From Nitrosospira sp. Nsp14 (GTDB lineage: Bacteria > Pseudomonadota > Gammaproteobacteria > Burkholderiales > Nitrosomonadaceae): a stretch of DNA of 64,000 bases. The stretch lies in contig NZ_FOPV01000010.1 of NCBI RefSeq assembly GCF_900113575.1, positions 62,001 to 126,000 on the forward strand, written 5' to 3'. How positions within the stretch are numbered: position 1 is the stretch's first letter; each line of letters begins with the position of its first letter. A program made the position numbers and the translations under genes. The notes beneath the pieces were generated by a model. The model did not search any database. It was given only the letters and a program-made list of their open reading frames with translations, and was not told the origin of the DNA. Shown piece by piece: positions 35,017 through 46,500 of this stretch.

Positions 35017-35256
35017 TTAAATGGTAAATGCGGTAGACCGGGGATTCATACGGGATGAGAACTCTTACTAAGGAATTAGCCTGCGAATCTTGAGGAGCCT
35101 TTAGGCCCCGCATAACAAGGCTCATTCTCTGCATGTCGAAAACAGGGGCTTGGGGAAGTTGGACATAGTCTTGGCATGCCTACCCGCATGATTAAGCTTG
35201 AAGAGACGTACACCGTCCCCATCTGTTTGTTGATTACATCCAGATCAGGAACTCTC

Positions 35257-35688
35257 ATGAACGATTCGTTGCACTATGTTTGTCCTCATTGCGAAGCGGT
35301 CAACCGCGTGCCTGCGGCCAGGCTCGGCCAGCACCCGAACTGCGGCCAATGTCATCAGCCATTATTCACCGGCCAGCCCGTAGAGCTGACCACAAGCAAT
35401 TTCTCGAAGTACCTTGAACGCCACAACATTCCTGTCCTAATCGATTTCTGGGCGCCGTGGTGCGGCCCGTGCAAGATGATGGCGTCGGCATATGCACATG
35501 CCACTGCCACGCTGGAGCCACGTGTGCGACTGGCCAAGGTGAACACGGACAACGAACAAGCTCTGGGCGCGCAATATAACATTCGCAGCATTCCAACCCT
35601 GATCCTGTTCAAAGGTGGGCGAGAGGTGGCGCGACAGGCTGGCGCAATGACGGCGCAGGATATCGTTCGCTGGGTAAATTCTCGTTAA
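35257..35688 (+). CDS. trxC: thioredoxin 2 (TrxC) with N-terminal zinc finger
   Basis: This 143-residue thioredoxin reduces protein disulfides. An N-terminal zinc-binding domain has two CxxC pairs, YVCPHCEAVNRVP and PNCGQCHQPLF, as in E. coli TrxC. The active site is FWAPWCGPCKMMA. The cis-proline region RSIPTLILFKGGREVARQAG follows. The ATG at 35257 has AGGA six nt upstream; a longer form from 35176 would add 27 unrelated residues. In E. coli trxC is part of the oxidative-stress response; here no regulator site is seen. It sits between the repeat-protein insert and gmk. Confidence 0.95.
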   Translation: MNDSLHYVCPHCEAVNRVPAARLGQHPNCGQCHQPLFTGQPVELTTSNFSKYLERHNIPVLIDFWAPWCGPCKMMASAYAHATATLEPRVRLAKVNTDNEQALGAQYNIRSIPTLILFKGGREVARQAGAMTAQDIVRWVNSR

Positions 35689-35817
35689 GCGGGGTTAGTC
35701 CGACGCAGCGGAAGCTGTTACACTTCGCTCATCCCAGCCGCATGCGCTATAAGCAGGCAAAGCTGAAAGACAAAGACTTGCGCTGGCGCTGCGCGGCGAC
35801 CTTGGGCGAATTTCACT

Positions 35818-36435
35818 ATGATCGCGACGCCGGGTAACTTATATATCGTCAGCGCGCCGTCCGGCGCGGGGAAAACCAGTCTGGTCAAGGCACTGCTTCA
35901 AAGCGGGGTTGATCTGAGCCTCTCGGTTTCATACACCACGCGCCCGGCCCGCCCCGAAGAAGTCGATGGACGTGACTACCACTTTGTCAGCCGCGAAGGC
36001 TTTGAGCAGAGGCTGAAGCAAGGGGAGTTTCTGGAAAGCGCACAGGTTTACGGGAACTTCTACGGCACCTCAAAAAAATGGATCAACGAAGCCTTGGACG
36101 CGGGCCGGGACATCCTGTTGGAAATAGACAGTCAGGGTGCCCGGCAGGTGCGTGAGGTTTTTCCCGCATCGGTGGCAATCTTTGTCTTGCCGCCATCGCT
36201 TGAGGTATTGGAAGCGCGTTTAAGAAACCGGGCTCAGGACAGCCTCGAAGTTATCAGTCAGCGTCTGGCTTCGGCCCGAGGCGAGATCAGCCATGTGGGG
36301 GACTACGATTATGTTATCCTCAATGACAGGCTCGATCGAGCCCTGGAAGATTTGAAATGCATCGTTCAAGCCGAACGCTTGAGAGTCGAGAAACAACTGG
36401 TTCGCCATCATTCTCTTCTTGCTCAGCTGGGCTAA
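35818..36435 (+). CDS. gmk: guanylate kinase
   Basis: Gmk phosphorylates GMP to GDP. The P-loop is YIVSAPSGAGKTSLVKALL (about residues 8-26). SVSYTTRPARPEEVDGRDYHFVS forms the GMP-binding part and LLEIDSQGARQVREVFP the Walker B region. Length (205 residues) is standard. It precedes rpoZ and spoT, an order conserved from E. coli to betaproteobacteria and relevant to guanine nucleotide and (p)ppGpp metabolism. Confidence 0.97.
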   Translation: MIATPGNLYIVSAPSGAGKTSLVKALLQSGVDLSLSVSYTTRPARPEEVDGRDYHFVSREGFEQRLKQGEFLESAQVYGNFYGTSKKWINEALDAGRDILLEIDSQGARQVREVFPASVAIFVLPPSLEVLEARLRNRAQDSLEVISQRLASARGEISHVGDYDYVILNDRLDRALEDLKCIVQAERLRVEKQLVRHHSLLAQLG

Positions 36436-36576
36436 CGGACTGTTCCATGAGGTCCTACCCAGGGGAATCCGTCGGACTCATCCTGCCCGTCTGGCAGGTA
36501 AGTGCAGCCAAGGGTTGCCGTTTTTCGCGCACACATTCTATACTTCTTATTCTGATATATAAGTAGGGGCAAATTC

Positions 36577-36783
36577 ATGGCACGTATTACCGTTGACGAT
36601 TGTTTGAAAAGAATTCCCAACCGTTTCGACATGACGCTGGTTGCAACCCTTCGAGCGAGGCAACTCTCGGTTGGAGGCACCCCCATGGTGGAGCCCGCGC
36701 GCGACAAGCCTACAGTGATAGCGTTACGCGAGGTTGCCCAAGGGAAGATCGGAGTGGATATTCTGGCAGCGGGGCCCATTTGA
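36577..36783 (+). CDS. rpoZ: RNA polymerase omega subunit
   Basis: The 68-residue omega subunit helps assemble RNA polymerase and forms part of the ppGpp site 1 in Proteobacteria. It starts [20 protein letters not shown] and contains the conserved [15 protein letters not shown]. The C-terminus is shorter than the 91-residue E. coli protein, as in many betaproteobacteria. It lies between gmk and spoT. Confidence 0.95.
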   Translation: MARITVDDCLKRIPNRFDMTLVATLRARQLSVGGTPMVEPARDKPTVIALREVAQGKIGVDILAAGPI

Positions 36784-36914
36784 TCCGGGCTCAGGCAAAC
36801 GCGGTTGACGTGCCCGGTGGGACTGATATGAATCAGTGGAATATCGGTTATCTCGACTCATGAGGATGCCTACATTCTAGGAACTATACCCGGGTAAGAT
36901 TGAAGGAAATCACG

Positions 36915-39059
36915 ATGCGAACACCAGGTTTGCCGAGTTCCTCCGTTACCTTGCCCGAGGCCAGCTACCTTTTTAGCGAACTGTCCAGCTATCTCAAGCG
37001 TGAGGACGTTTCCGAGCTTCAAAACGCCTATCTCTTCAGCCAAAGCGCCCATTCCGGACAATTCCGCAAGTCCGGCGAACCTTACATCTCCCACCCGGTG
37101 GCCGTCGCCAGCATACTTGGCAAACTGCGTCTTGACACCCAGACACTAGCCGCAGCGCTGCTCCATGACGTAATGGAGGATACGCACGTCTCCAAGGCCG
37201 AGATCAGCGATCGATTTGGCAAGCCGGTCGCTGAACTGGTCGATGGCGTGTCGAAGCTCGACAAGATCGAATTCCAGACCCACGCGGACGCGCAGGCGGA
37301 GAACTTCCGCAAAATGCTTCTTGCAATGGCCCGCGATGTGCGGGTCATCCTCATCAAACTCGCGGATCGGTTGCACAACATGCGTACTCTGGAGGCGATG
37401 CGTCCCGAAAAACGTCGCCGCATCGCACGTGAAACCATGGAAATCTACGCACCGATAGCGAACCGCCTGGGGCTCAACAATATTTACCACGAGTTGCAGG
37501 AGCTCAGCTTCCGCTATCTTTTTCCAACCCGCTACAGGGTCTTGGGCAACGCAACGAGGGCCGCCAGGGGCAACCGGCGCGAAATGGTCACCAAGATCCT
37601 TGACGCCATCAAGCAGCGTCTGAAGACGGCCGGGCTTGACGCCGAGGTGACCGGTCGCGAGAAACAGCTTTACAGCATCTACAAGAAGATGGCGGAGAAA
37701 CATCTCACATTCTCCGAAGTTCTCGACATTTATGGCTTCCGGGTGATCGTCAAAGACGTCCCCTCGTGTTACATCGCATTGGGCGCGCTGCACAGTCTTT
37801 ACAATCCCATACCCGGGAAATTCAAGGACTATATCGCTATTCCGAAGGCGAATGGCTACCAGTCATTGCACAGCACGCTATGGGGCCCTTACGGCACCCC
37901 CATCGAAGTGCAGATTCGTACGCCCGAAATGCATCGGATTGCAGAGGCGGGGGTTGCCTCTCACTGGCTATATAAGAGCACCGATGCCGATCTGAACGAT
38001 CTGCATATGAAGACCCATCAATGGCTGCAAAGCCTGCTGGAAACACTCAGCGACTCGACTGATTCGCTGGAGTTTCTGGAACATCTCAAGGTCGATCTGT
38101 TTCCGGGTGAGGTTTACGTGTTCACGCCCCAAGGCAAGATTCTGGCGTTGCCTAAGGGCTCCACTGCAGTGGATTTCGCTTACGCAGTCCATACCGATAT
38201 CGGCGACTGCTGCGTGGCCGCAAAAATAAATGGCGAGAGCGCGCCGCTGCGCACCGTTCTCAGGAGTGGGGACCGGGTGGAAATCGTAACCGCGTCCCAT
38301 GCCAAACCGAATCCCGCCTGGCTGAACTATGTCGTTACCGGAAAAGCCCGCTCGCACATCCGGCGTTTTCTTAAAACGATGCAATATGAAGAGTCCGCAA
38401 GACTGGGAGAACGTTTGCTAAATCAGGCGTTAAGTTCGCTCAAGGTCGATCCCCAAACCATCACCGCGGCACAATGGGAAAAACTGGCGCGCGACAGCGG
38501 GGCCAAATCGAAGAAAGACTTATTGGCGGACATGGGCTTGGGCAAGCACCTGCCGGCGGTCGTCGCGAGGCGGCTGGCCACACCGGGAGAGTCGTCCGAC
38601 GGTACGGGTGGGCCGGCCGACGTCATCACCATTCTCGGCACTGAAGGCATGGCAGTGCAATTCGCGAAATGTTGCCGGCCAATTCCCGAGGATCCAGTTG
38701 TCGGCTTCATCAAGAAGGATCAAGGGCTTATCATTCACACCCATGACTGTCCGGCTGTATCAAAAAACAGGGGTAATTCGGATAATTGGCTGGACGTAGG
38801 CTGGGGCAAGGAAATAAACAGGCAGTTCGAGGTCAGCATCAAGCTGATGGTTACCAATCAGCGCGGCGTATTGGCGAGGGTGGCAGCCGCGATCGCCGAG
38901 GCTGGCTCAAATATCGACAATGTTGGCATGGAAGGGGATGGCGCATACACCACCATGACCTTCATGTTACAGGTGCGCAATCGTCATCATCTGGCGCAAG
39001 TGATGCGAAACTTGCGACATACCCGTGAAGTAGCAAAAATCAGCCGGGTTAAAGGTTAA
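36915..39059 (+). CDS. spoT: bifunctional (p)ppGpp synthetase/hydrolase
   Basis: This 714-residue Rel/SpoT enzyme makes and degrades the alarmone (p)ppGpp. The HD hydrolase domain has YISHPVAVASIL and the metal-binding AALLHDVMEDT (HD at residues 84-85). The synthetase domain has YSIYKKM and the region from YGFRVIVKD to ANGYQSLHSTL. A TGS domain (VYVFTPQGKILALPKGSTAVD) and a C-terminal ACT domain (about residues 640-710) follow. The ATG at 36915 has AAGGAA six nt upstream. Its stop codon lies inside the second unit of a GGTTAAA microsatellite. Whether a separate RelA exists is not visible here. Confidence 0.95.
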   Translation: MRTPGLPSSSVTLPEASYLFSELSSYLKREDVSELQNAYLFSQSAHSGQFRKSGEPYISHPVAVASILGKLRLDTQTLAAALLHDVMEDTHVSKAEISDRFGKPVAELVDGVSKLDKIEFQTHADAQAENFRKMLLAMARDVRVILIKLADRLHNMRTLEAMRPEKRRRIARETMEIYAPIANRLGLNNIYHELQELSFRYLFPTRYRVLGNATRAARGNRREMVTKILDAIKQRLKTAGLDAEVTGREKQLYSIYKKMAEKHLTFSEVLDIYGFRVIVKDVPSCYIALGALHSLYNPIPGKFKDYIAIPKANGYQSLHSTLWGPYGTPIEVQIRTPEMHRIAEAGVASHWLYKSTDADLNDLHMKTHQWLQSLLETLSDSTDSLEFLEHLKVDLFPGEVYVFTPQGKILALPKGSTAVDFAYAVHTDIGDCCVAAKINGESAPLRTVLRSGDRVEIVTASHAKPNPAWLNYVVTGKARSHIRRFLKTMQYEESARLGERLLNQALSSLKVDPQTITAAQWEKLARDSGAKSKKDLLADMGLGKHLPAVVARRLATPGESSDGTGGPADVITILGTEGMAVQFAKCCRPIPEDPVVGFIKKDQGLIIHTHDCPAVSKNRGNSDNWLDVGWGKEINRQFEVSIKLMVTNQRGVLARVAAAIAEAGSNIDNVGMEGDGAYTTMTFMLQVRNRHHLAQVMRNLRHTREVAKISRVKG

Positions 39060-39116
39060 AGGTTAAAGGTTAAAGGTTAAAGGTTAAAGGTTAAAGGTTA
39101 AAGGTTAAAGGTTAAA
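39047..39116. repeat. (GGTTAAA)10 heptanucleotide microsatellite
   Basis: Ten perfect, uninterrupted copies of GGTTAAA run from the last codons of spoT into the spoT-metH gap. The TAA stop is supplied by the second unit, so changes in copy number after that unit would leave the SpoT protein unchanged. The array lies between two converging genes (spoT and metH), in the 3' region of both transcripts. Heptamer arrays of this length are prone to slippage. Confidence 0.97.
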
Positions 39117-39200
39117 GGCTGACGAGGCTGACTAATGCTCACCGGCTTGATCGATTCTGATCTGCGAGCGTTGCAGCTCAGCCGTGAGTTTCTCTTCCCA

Positions 39201-42200
39201 TTAGCTCCGTTCGTATGCCAGAACCGGGGCCAGCCATTTTTCGGTTTCCTCCACCGTCCAGCCCTTCCGCTTGGCGTAATCTTCCACCTGGTCCTTGCCT
39301 ATTTTCCCGATCGCGAAGTAATCCGCTTCCGGGTGAGAAAAATAAAAGCCCGATACTGCCGCCGTCGGCACCATGGCGTAGGACTCGGTGATGATGATGC
39401 CGGCGTTTTCCGGCGCCTTCAGCATTTCAAATAACGGGCCTTTTTCCGTGTGGTCGGGACAGGCGGGATAACCCGGCGCCGGGCGTATGCCGCGATACTC
39501 TTCCGCCACAAGCTGTTCCGTGCTCAGGTTTTCATCTTTGGCAAAACCCCAGAACTCCCGCCGTATCCGCCAGTGCATGTGCTCCGCGAACGACTCCGCC
39601 AGCCGGTCGGCGAGCGCTTTGAGGATAATTGCGCTGTAATCGTCGTGCAGCTCCTCAAATGCCTTTATCCGCGCATCGATGCCGAGACCGGCAGTAACGG
39701 CAAACGCGCCTATGGCATCCCGGATTCCAGTTTCCTTAGGAGCAACGAAGTCGGCAAGGCACAGATTCGGGCGCCCCGCTGGCTTCGTGGTTTGTTGCCG
39801 CAAGTTGTGGAAGGTCATCGCTACGCGCGCGCGCGCTTTATCCGCATAGATTTCAATGTCGTCGTTGTTGACCGTATTCGCGGGGAAAAGGCCGAACACG
39901 GCATTCGCCGAAAGCCATTTTTGTTCCACGATCTTCTTCAGCATGGCCTGGGCGTCCCGGTAGAGCGCGCTGGCGGCTTCGCCGACGACTTCGTCCTCTA
40001 AAATTGCGGGAAAACGCCCGGACAACTCCCAAGCCTGAAAGAATGGCGTCCAGTCAATGAACGGGACCAATTTCTCCAGAGGATAATTTCTCAAGGACCG
40101 GACCCCGATAAAATCGGGTTCGGGCGGGGTATAGGACGTCCAATCCGTCTTGAATGCGTTTGCACGTGCCTGCGCGATGGATAGCATCGGCGCCGGTCCT
40201 TTCTTGTTTTTATGCTGGGTGCGAACTCTCTCGTACTCAACCTGAATTTCCCGGACGTATTCAGTCCGTAAATCGTCTGACAGCAGGTTGCTGCATACGC
40301 TCACGGCCCGGCTTGCATCCGGCACCCACACCGTCACGCCGCTATAATGCGGCGCCACTTTCACTGCGGTATGTACGCGTGAAGTGGTGGCACCACCGAT
40401 CAGCAGTGGAATGGTGAAGCCCTCGCGCTCCATTTCCTTCGCTACGTGCGCCATTTCTTCCAGCGACGGCGTGATCAGGCCGGAAAGCCCGATCATATCC
40501 GCGTTCTCGCGTCTGGCCATATCCAGTATCTGGGCGGAAGGCACCATCACGCCCATGTTGACGACCTCATAATTGTTGCACTGGAGCACCACCGTAACGA
40601 TATTCTTGCCGATATCGTGGACATCGCCCTTAACCGTCGCGATCACGATTTTACCCTTGGGCCTCGAGTCGCCCGACAATTGCTTCTCCGCCTCGATGTA
40701 CGGCAGCAGGTGTGCTACCGCCTGTTTCATTACCCGGGCGGACTTGACTACCTGAGGCAGAAACATCTTGCCCGAGCCGAACAGGTCGCCCACTACATTC
40801 ATCCCGTTCATGAGCGGACCCTCGATCACCTGAATCGGCCGCCCGCCTTGCTCGGCTATTTCCAGCCTCGCCGCCTCGGTATCCTCCACAATATAGGTAG
40901 TGATGCCCCTTACCAGCGCATGCGTCAGGCGCTGCTGTACCGGCTCATTCCGCCATGAAAGATCTTCGATGTTCTCCTTGCTTTTTCCCTTGAAGCTTTC
41001 CGCGAATTCGACCAGTCGCTCCGTAGGTGTTGCATCTCCGCCTTCCTTGGGGGAGCGGTTGAGCAGCACGTCCTCTACCCGCTCCAGCAAATCTTTGGGA
41101 ATATCCGAGTAGACGCCCAGTTGCCCCGCGTTAACGATGCCCATGGTCATGCCCGCGCGCACCGCGTGATAGAGAAAGGCGGTATGGATCGCTTCCCGCA
41201 CCGGTTCATTGCCACGGAACGAGAATGACACATTGGATACACCGCCGCTCACCTTGGCGTATGGAAGCGTTTGCTTGATCAAGCGGGTGGCTTCGATGAA
41301 ATCCACACCATAATTGTTGTGTTCCTCGATCCCGGTGGCCACCGCGAAAATGTTCGGATCGAAAATGATGTCCTCAGGAGGGAAACCGACCTGATCGACC
41401 AGAAAGCGGTAGCAGCGCGTACAAATGTCCACCTTGCGTTGCAGCGTGTCGGCTTGGCCGGATTCGTCGAATGCCATCACAATGACTGCCGCGCCGTAGC
41501 GACGGGCGAGTTTTGCATGCTCCAGGAACTCCGCTTCGCCTTCTTTCAAGCTGATCGAGTTGATGATCGCCTTGCCCTGCACGCATTTCAATCCAGCGTC
41601 GATTACGGACCACTTGCTTGAATCGATCATCAAGGGTACGCGGCTGATGTCCGGTTCGGCGGCCAGCAGGTTCAGGAAGGTGACCATCGCCTTCTGTGAA
41701 TCGAGCATCGCCTCGTCCATATTGATATCGATGATCTGCGCGCCGTTTTCCACCTGATTGCGCGCGACGCTCAGCGCTTCCGCATAATTATTGTTCAGAA
41801 TCAATCGGGAAAACGCTTTCGACCCCGTGACGTTGGTTCGCTCACCCACGTTTACGAACAGCGAATCATCTCCGATGTTGACAGGCTCAAGGCCGGAAAG
41901 GCGCAACTTTTTTGGAATATCAGGCAGGGGACGAGGTGCAATACCGTTTATCGCATCCGCGATGGCCTTGATGTGCGCGGGCGTAGTGCCGCAGCAGCCG
42001 CCGACAATATTCACAAAGCCGGATTGCGCAAATTCCTTGATCAGGCTGGCGGTGTATTCCGGTGATTCATCATAGCCTGTCTCGGCGAGGGGGTTAGGCA
42101 GCCCGGCGTTAGGATGGGCGCTGACGTATATACCTGCAACACGCGAGAGTTCTTCGATATACGGACGCATTAATTCGGCGCCCAGCGCGCAGTTGAGTCC

Positions 42201-42935
42201 CACAGACAATGGACGCGCATGACTCACGGAGTTCCAGAATGCTTCCGGTGTTTGTCCAGACAGCGTACGTCCCGACGCATCGGTAATTGTGGCCGAGATC
42301 ATCACCGGTATTTGCACGCCGTGATCTTCGAAATACTGGTCTATCGCAAACAGCGCAGCCTTGGCATTCAGGGTATCGAATATCGTCTCGACGAGGAGGA
42401 TATCCGCTCCTCCATCCACTAGACCGCGGATGCTTTCCGTATAGTCCGTCACCAGTTGATCGAATGTAATGCCACGAAAGCCTGGATCGTTAACATCCGG
42501 CGAAATCGAGGCAGTCTTGGTAGTGGGCCCCAATACGCCGGCCACGAAACGCGGTCTCTCCGGCGTCCGCTCCTCCATGGCGTCGGCCACTTCCCGTGCA
42601 AGCCTAACCCCGGCAAAATTCAACTCATACACCAGGTCTTGCATATGGTAGTCCGCCATCGAGGCGGCGTTGGAGTTAAACGTGTTCGTCTCGACGATAT
42701 CTGCCCCGGCCTCGAGGTAAGCCTCATGAATGGAACGGATGACCTGAGGCTGGGTGAGCGTCAGAAGATCGTTATTTCCCCTGAGGTCGTGCGGAAAATC
42801 GGCGAAGCGCCCGCCGCGGTAATCGGCTTCGGTAAGCTTGTGGCTCTGGATCATGGTTCCCATCGCGCCATCCAGCAGCACGATGCGGCTTGCAAGAAGG
42901 CTTTTCAGCAATTCGGTACGGGAATTTTCGTTCAT
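39201..42935 (-). CDS. metH: cobalamin-dependent methionine synthase
   Basis: MetH transfers a methyl group from 5-methyl-THF to homocysteine through methylcobalamin. The homocysteine domain opens with [12 protein letters not shown] and carries zinc cysteines in [14 protein letters not shown] (Cys 314 and 315). The pterin domain has [11 protein letters not shown] and [11 protein letters not shown]. The cobalamin domain has the DxHxxG ligand in [12 protein letters not shown]. The C-terminal activation domain contains [15 protein letters not shown]. At 1244 residues it is full length. No cobalamin or SAH riboswitch is recognisable upstream. It converges on spoT. Confidence 0.97.
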   Translation of the reverse strand: MNENSRTELLKSLLASRIVLLDGAMGTMIQSHKLTEADYRGGRFADFPHDLRGNNDLLTLTQPQVIRSIHEAYLEAGADIVETNTFNSNAASMADYHMQDLVYELNFAGVRLAREVADAMEERTPERPRFVAGVLGPTTKTASISPDVNDPGFRGITFDQLVTDYTESIRGLVDGGADILLVETIFDTLNAKAALFAIDQYFEDHGVQIPVMISATITDASGRTLSGQTPEAFWNSVSHARPLSVGLNCALGAELMRPYIEELSRVAGIYVSAHPNAGLPNPLAETGYDESPEYTASLIKEFAQSGFVNIVGGCCGTTPAHIKAIADAINGIAPRPLPDIPKKLRLSGLEPVNIGDDSLFVNVGERTNVTGSKAFSRLILNNNYAEALSVARNQVENGAQIIDINMDEAMLDSQKAMVTFLNLLAAEPDISRVPLMIDSSKWSVIDAGLKCVQGKAIINSISLKEGEAEFLEHAKLARRYGAAVIVMAFDESGQADTLQRKVDICTRCYRFLVDQVGFPPEDIIFDPNIFAVATGIEEHNNYGVDFIEATRLIKQTLPYAKVSGGVSNVSFSFRGNEPVREAIHTAFLYHAVRAGMTMGIVNAGQLGVYSDIPKDLLERVEDVLLNRSPKEGGDATPTERLVEFAESFKGKSKENIEDLSWRNEPVQQRLTHALVRGITTYIVEDTEAARLEIAEQGGRPIQVIEGPLMNGMNVVGDLFGSGKMFLPQVVKSARVMKQAVAHLLPYIEAEKQLSGDSRPKGKIVIATVKGDVHDIGKNIVTVVLQCNNYEVVNMGVMVPSAQILDMARRENADMIGLSGLITPSLEEMAHVAKEMEREGFTIPLLIGGATTSRVHTAVKVAPHYSGVTVWVPDASRAVSVCSNLLSDDLRTEYVREIQVEYERVRTQHKNKKGPAPMLSIAQARANAFKTDWTSYTPPEPDFIGVRSLRNYPLEKLVPFIDWTPFFQAWELSGRFPAILEDEVVGEAASALYRDAQAMLKKIVEQKWLSANAVFGLFPANTVNNDDIEIYADKARARVAMTFHNLRQQTTKPAGRPNLCLADFVAPKETGIRDAIGAFAVTAGLGIDARIKAFEELHDDYSAIILKALADRLAESFAEHMHWRIRREFWGFAKDENLSTEQLVAEEYRGIRPAPGYPACPDHTEKGPLFEMLKAPENAGIIITESYAMVPTAAVSGFYFSHPEADYFAIGKIGKDQVEDYAKRKGWTVEETEKWLAPVLAYERS

Positions 42936-43528
42936 GGCAAATGCTAGGTTTCAGGTGGAGGCTGATTCTATCACGGCCCTATCCGTCTTTTCCCCCCATG
43001 CACCGGGCACTGGGAATAGAGCCTCCGGAGGCTTGTTTAATTTGATGGGCAAAAGGGGGGGCAAGTTCTCTCCCACTACGGATAATCACTGCAGTTCCTT
43101 CAGCGAGCAGCGGTAACCGGAATCAAGCGCGAGAGCGGTCCGTGAAGTAGTGCGCGTGCCTCCGACACTCTTTCCAGGTGTTGCAGCAGACGTCCTTGTT
43201 ATGATGCAACGCGCCCCGGCTATGATTGATTGCGAGCGACCTGTCATACACCCGCCGCGTTTCCTCATACCGGCCAGCAGCGAATAACACATTGCCCACT
43301 CCCTGAGCGCTGCGGATGTTCGGGATCAAAATGCGGGCGCTACAGAAAGATGGAGGAAGCGACCTTGATTCCGGCGCAATGTTCACCTACAAAGTAGATA
43401 TAAACCTTAAGTGCCCTAGCCTTGGCTATTGCGGAATACAGCTGAGCTGCATCGTGCTGGACCAATTTTAATCGGCACAGCGCGCGCCGAACTGGTCACT
43501 TAACAGGGCGCCTTCTCCTATCACGACG
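42936..43528. other. intergenic region between metH and the P-type ATPase
   Basis: The 593 nt holds a 14-bp perfect palindrome (AGCCTCCGGAGGCT, 43020-43033) in the presumed metH leader and a decayed TPR fragment at 43086-43386. The remaining 140 nt before the ATPase shows no convincing promoter. This is the left boundary of the 43.5-51.6 kb accessory region. Confidence 0.4.
43086..43386 (-). pseudogene. probable remnant of a TPR-repeat protein
   Basis: One minus-strand frame reads GVGNVLFAAGRYEETRRVYDRSLAINHSRGALHHNKDVC, which fits a tetratricopeptide repeat (Gly8, Ala20 and Pro32-type spacing). A second frame supplies a plausible ending, TALALDSGYRCSLKELQ. The two overlap around 43130-43290, which suggests one or more frameshifts in a decayed gene. 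No start codon with a ribosome site is seen. An unrelated chance match remains possible. Confidence 0.35.
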
Positions 43529-46500
43529 ATGACTATTCTTTCCTATCCTTTGAAACATCGCGACACTGCCGAACCATCGCCGGGTGAGAGCAAGCTGATC
43601 GATCGGGTGCGTGTTGTTCACGCGCAGGTAAACGGCCGGGCCCGTCTTCAAATCGATGGTCTGTATCACTGCGAACCAATTCGACGCCGCGTCGAGTCGG
43701 CCCTGGCGCGGGAGGCCGGGATCAGGCAAGTTTCCGCGAATGTTCTCACAGGCAGGGTATTGGTTCTTTACGATCCTGCACGTACCGTTGACGAAATCAA
43801 AGGTCGGGTAGAGGAGCTATTGGCAAATCCGTCACCTCCGCCTTCCGAGCAGCGTCCGTCCTCAAATCTCTATCCCCTGCGGCCTGTGCAGCCGATGGTC
43901 TCTATGGATGGGAGCGCTGCTTCAGCGCAAGGACCAACCCAATGGCACACGTTATCCCGCACTGCGGTGCTGAAGGCGCTGGAAACGACGAAGGAAGGCG
44001 GACTTAGCCCAGCCTTCGCAGAGAAGAAACTTCGGCGTTTTGGCCCAAATAGCCTGCCTGAGACGCCACCGCGATCAGGATTGAGCATTTTCCTGGGGCA
44101 GTTCAAGAGCCTGCCGGTTGTATTACTAGGGGCATCAGCCGTGTTATCGGCCGCAACGGGCGGCCTTGCCGACGCCGTCGTGATCCTTGGGGTAGTGATA
44201 ATCAACGCGGGCACCGGCTACGTCACCGAGGCTCAGGCGGAGCGAACCATCAAGGCACTGGGCCATATCGGCCAGCAGCATGCCGCGGTGATTCGCGATG
44301 GCCAACTGGTTCAGGTGGAGGCTGAGGCCTTGGTGCCGGGCGATATCATGGTTCTGGTACCGGGAACTCGGGTAGGCGCGGATGGGCGAGTACTGGAATC
44401 GCGCAGCCTGATGGTAGACGAGTCCGCGCTTACTGGAGAAAGCCTGCCTGTCACCAAGCGCGTGGAGACCCTGGATACGCCGGAAGTGCCACTGGGCGAT
44501 CGGTTCAATATGGTCTACAAGGGCACGGCAATCACCGGCGGTAGTGGGCTGGCAGTGGTGGTGGGAACGGGTCGCTACACAGAAATTGGTGTCATCCAGG
44601 CGTTGGTAGGTGAAACGAGGCCGCCGGAAACCCCTATGCAGAAGCAGCTCGATGTTTTGGGTAACCAGATGGTGTTGTTATCCGGTGGTATTTGCGGGAT
44701 GATGTTTCTGATTGGGCTGGCAAGAGGATATGGCTGGCTCCAGATGCTGAAGACATCGATTTCCCTTGCCGTTGCGGCAGTGCCGGAAGGTCTGCCCACC
44801 GTTGCGACGACCACCTTGGCGCTCGGCATTCGCAATATGCGCCGGCGCCACGTGCTGGTGCGGCACCTGGACGCGGTGGAGACCTTGGGAGCGATGCAGG
44901 TGATCTGCCTGGACAAGACCGGCACCCTGACACTGAACCGAATGACAGTGCTTGCGGTTCACTGCGGAGGGCGCCACATCACGCTTGCCAACGATGTATT
45001 TCACGACCGCGGCATGAGGACGGACCCGGCTCAGAATGAGGAATTACTGCGTCTGGTGCAGGTGGGCGTGCTGTGCAACGAGACGGAAGTAAACGGTTCA
45101 GAAGGCGGCGGGTATGAGCTCAAGGGTTCGGCCACCGAAACCGCGTTGGTGCAACTGGCCATTGCCGCTGGCGTCGCCGTAGATTCGCTCCGCCGGCAGT
45201 ACCCTACCGTGCGGGTCGAATATCGTACCGAAAACCGCAACTTCATGCGCACTGTTCATACAGTGAAAGAAGGCGGGAAATTGGTCGCCGTAAAGGGCAG
45301 CCCGTCCGAGGTGCTGGAGATGTGCAAGTGGTGGATCAAGGACGGCATACGTCTGGCGCTCACGGAAACGGACCGCACCGCGATACGCATGGAAAACGAG
45401 CGCATGGCTGGGGAAGCGTTGCGCGTGCTCGGGTTCGCTTATGCGGAACAGGCGCAGGCCGATCAGCAACTGGCAGAGGAGTTCATCTGGCTTGGGATAA
45501 CCGGTATGGCGGACCCGGTGCGGCCGGGCGTTAAGGAGCTTATCGCGTTGTTCCATCAAGCGGGGATCGATACGATAATGATCACCGGTGATCAGAGTGC
45601 GACCGCCTATGCTATCGGCAAAGAGCTTGGGCTATCGCGCAGCGGGGAACTGGATATCCTCGATTCCACCAGACTGGAGCAACTCGATCCCGAGGTTCTT
45701 ACGGGATTGGCACAGAAGGTCAATATATTCTCCCGCGTCAGCCCTGCAAACAAACTTCAGATCATACAGGCGTTGCAGCGGAGCGGCAAAGTTGCCGCCA
45801 TGACGGGTGATGGAATAAACGATGGACCGGCGCTAAGGGCAGCCGATATCGGTGTCGCGATGGGCAAAACAGGCACGGATGTCGCACGGAGTGTATCGGA
45901 CGTGGTGCTGGAGGACGACGATCTCCGCACGATGATCATAGCGATCTCCGAAGGGCGGACGATCTACAATAATATTCGCAAGTCCGTCCATTTTCTCACC
46001 GCCACCAATCTCTCGGAAATCATGGTGATGGTGGGTTCCATCGGAAGCGGGCTCGGCACACCGCTTAGCACCATGCAGTTGCTATGGATCAATCTCGTGA
46101 CCGACATTTTTCCCGCCCTGGCGCTTGCCGTAGAGCCTCCCGAGCCGGACATTCTAAGCCGGCCGCCAAGAGATCCACGGGAACCCATCCTACGACCTGC
46201 TGATTTCAAGCGCTACGGATTTGAAGCATTTGCCATAACGGCAGGATCGATGTGCAGTTACGGCTACGCCGTGGCACGCTATGGCATCGGCCCGCAGGCC
46301 AACAGCGCCGCCTTCATGACCCTTACCGCCGCGCAACTGTTGCACGCTTATAGTTGCCGGTCCGACCGCCACAGCATTTTCAGCCGCACAGCACTTCAGC
46401 CTAATCCCTACCTCAAGCTGGCGCTGGCCGGAACGGGCGCATTGCAGTTAGCGTCCGTGGCGGTACCTGGGCTTCGAAGCCTGCTCGGAACCACTCTGCC

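Larger units (their letters stand above)
34475..35256. other. 782-nt AT-richer intergenic region before trxC
   Basis: No gene is convincing here. The left part holds the leader hairpin of the repeat-protein gene. The middle is visibly richer in A/T than its surroundings. A small open frame at 34870-35058 has no recognisable features. A 10-bp direct repeat lies at 34997-35016. Together with the interrupted yicC-gmk order this looks like decayed acquired DNA. Confidence 0.4.

Noticed and set aside
34870-35058. A 62-codon open frame in the gap before trxC
   Set aside because: No ribosome site, no recognisable domain and no supporting context.
42936-43085. Cobalamin or SAH riboswitch upstream of metH
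   Set aside because: I looked for the conserved B12-box and SAH core sequences on the minus strand and found none; only a short palindrome is present.
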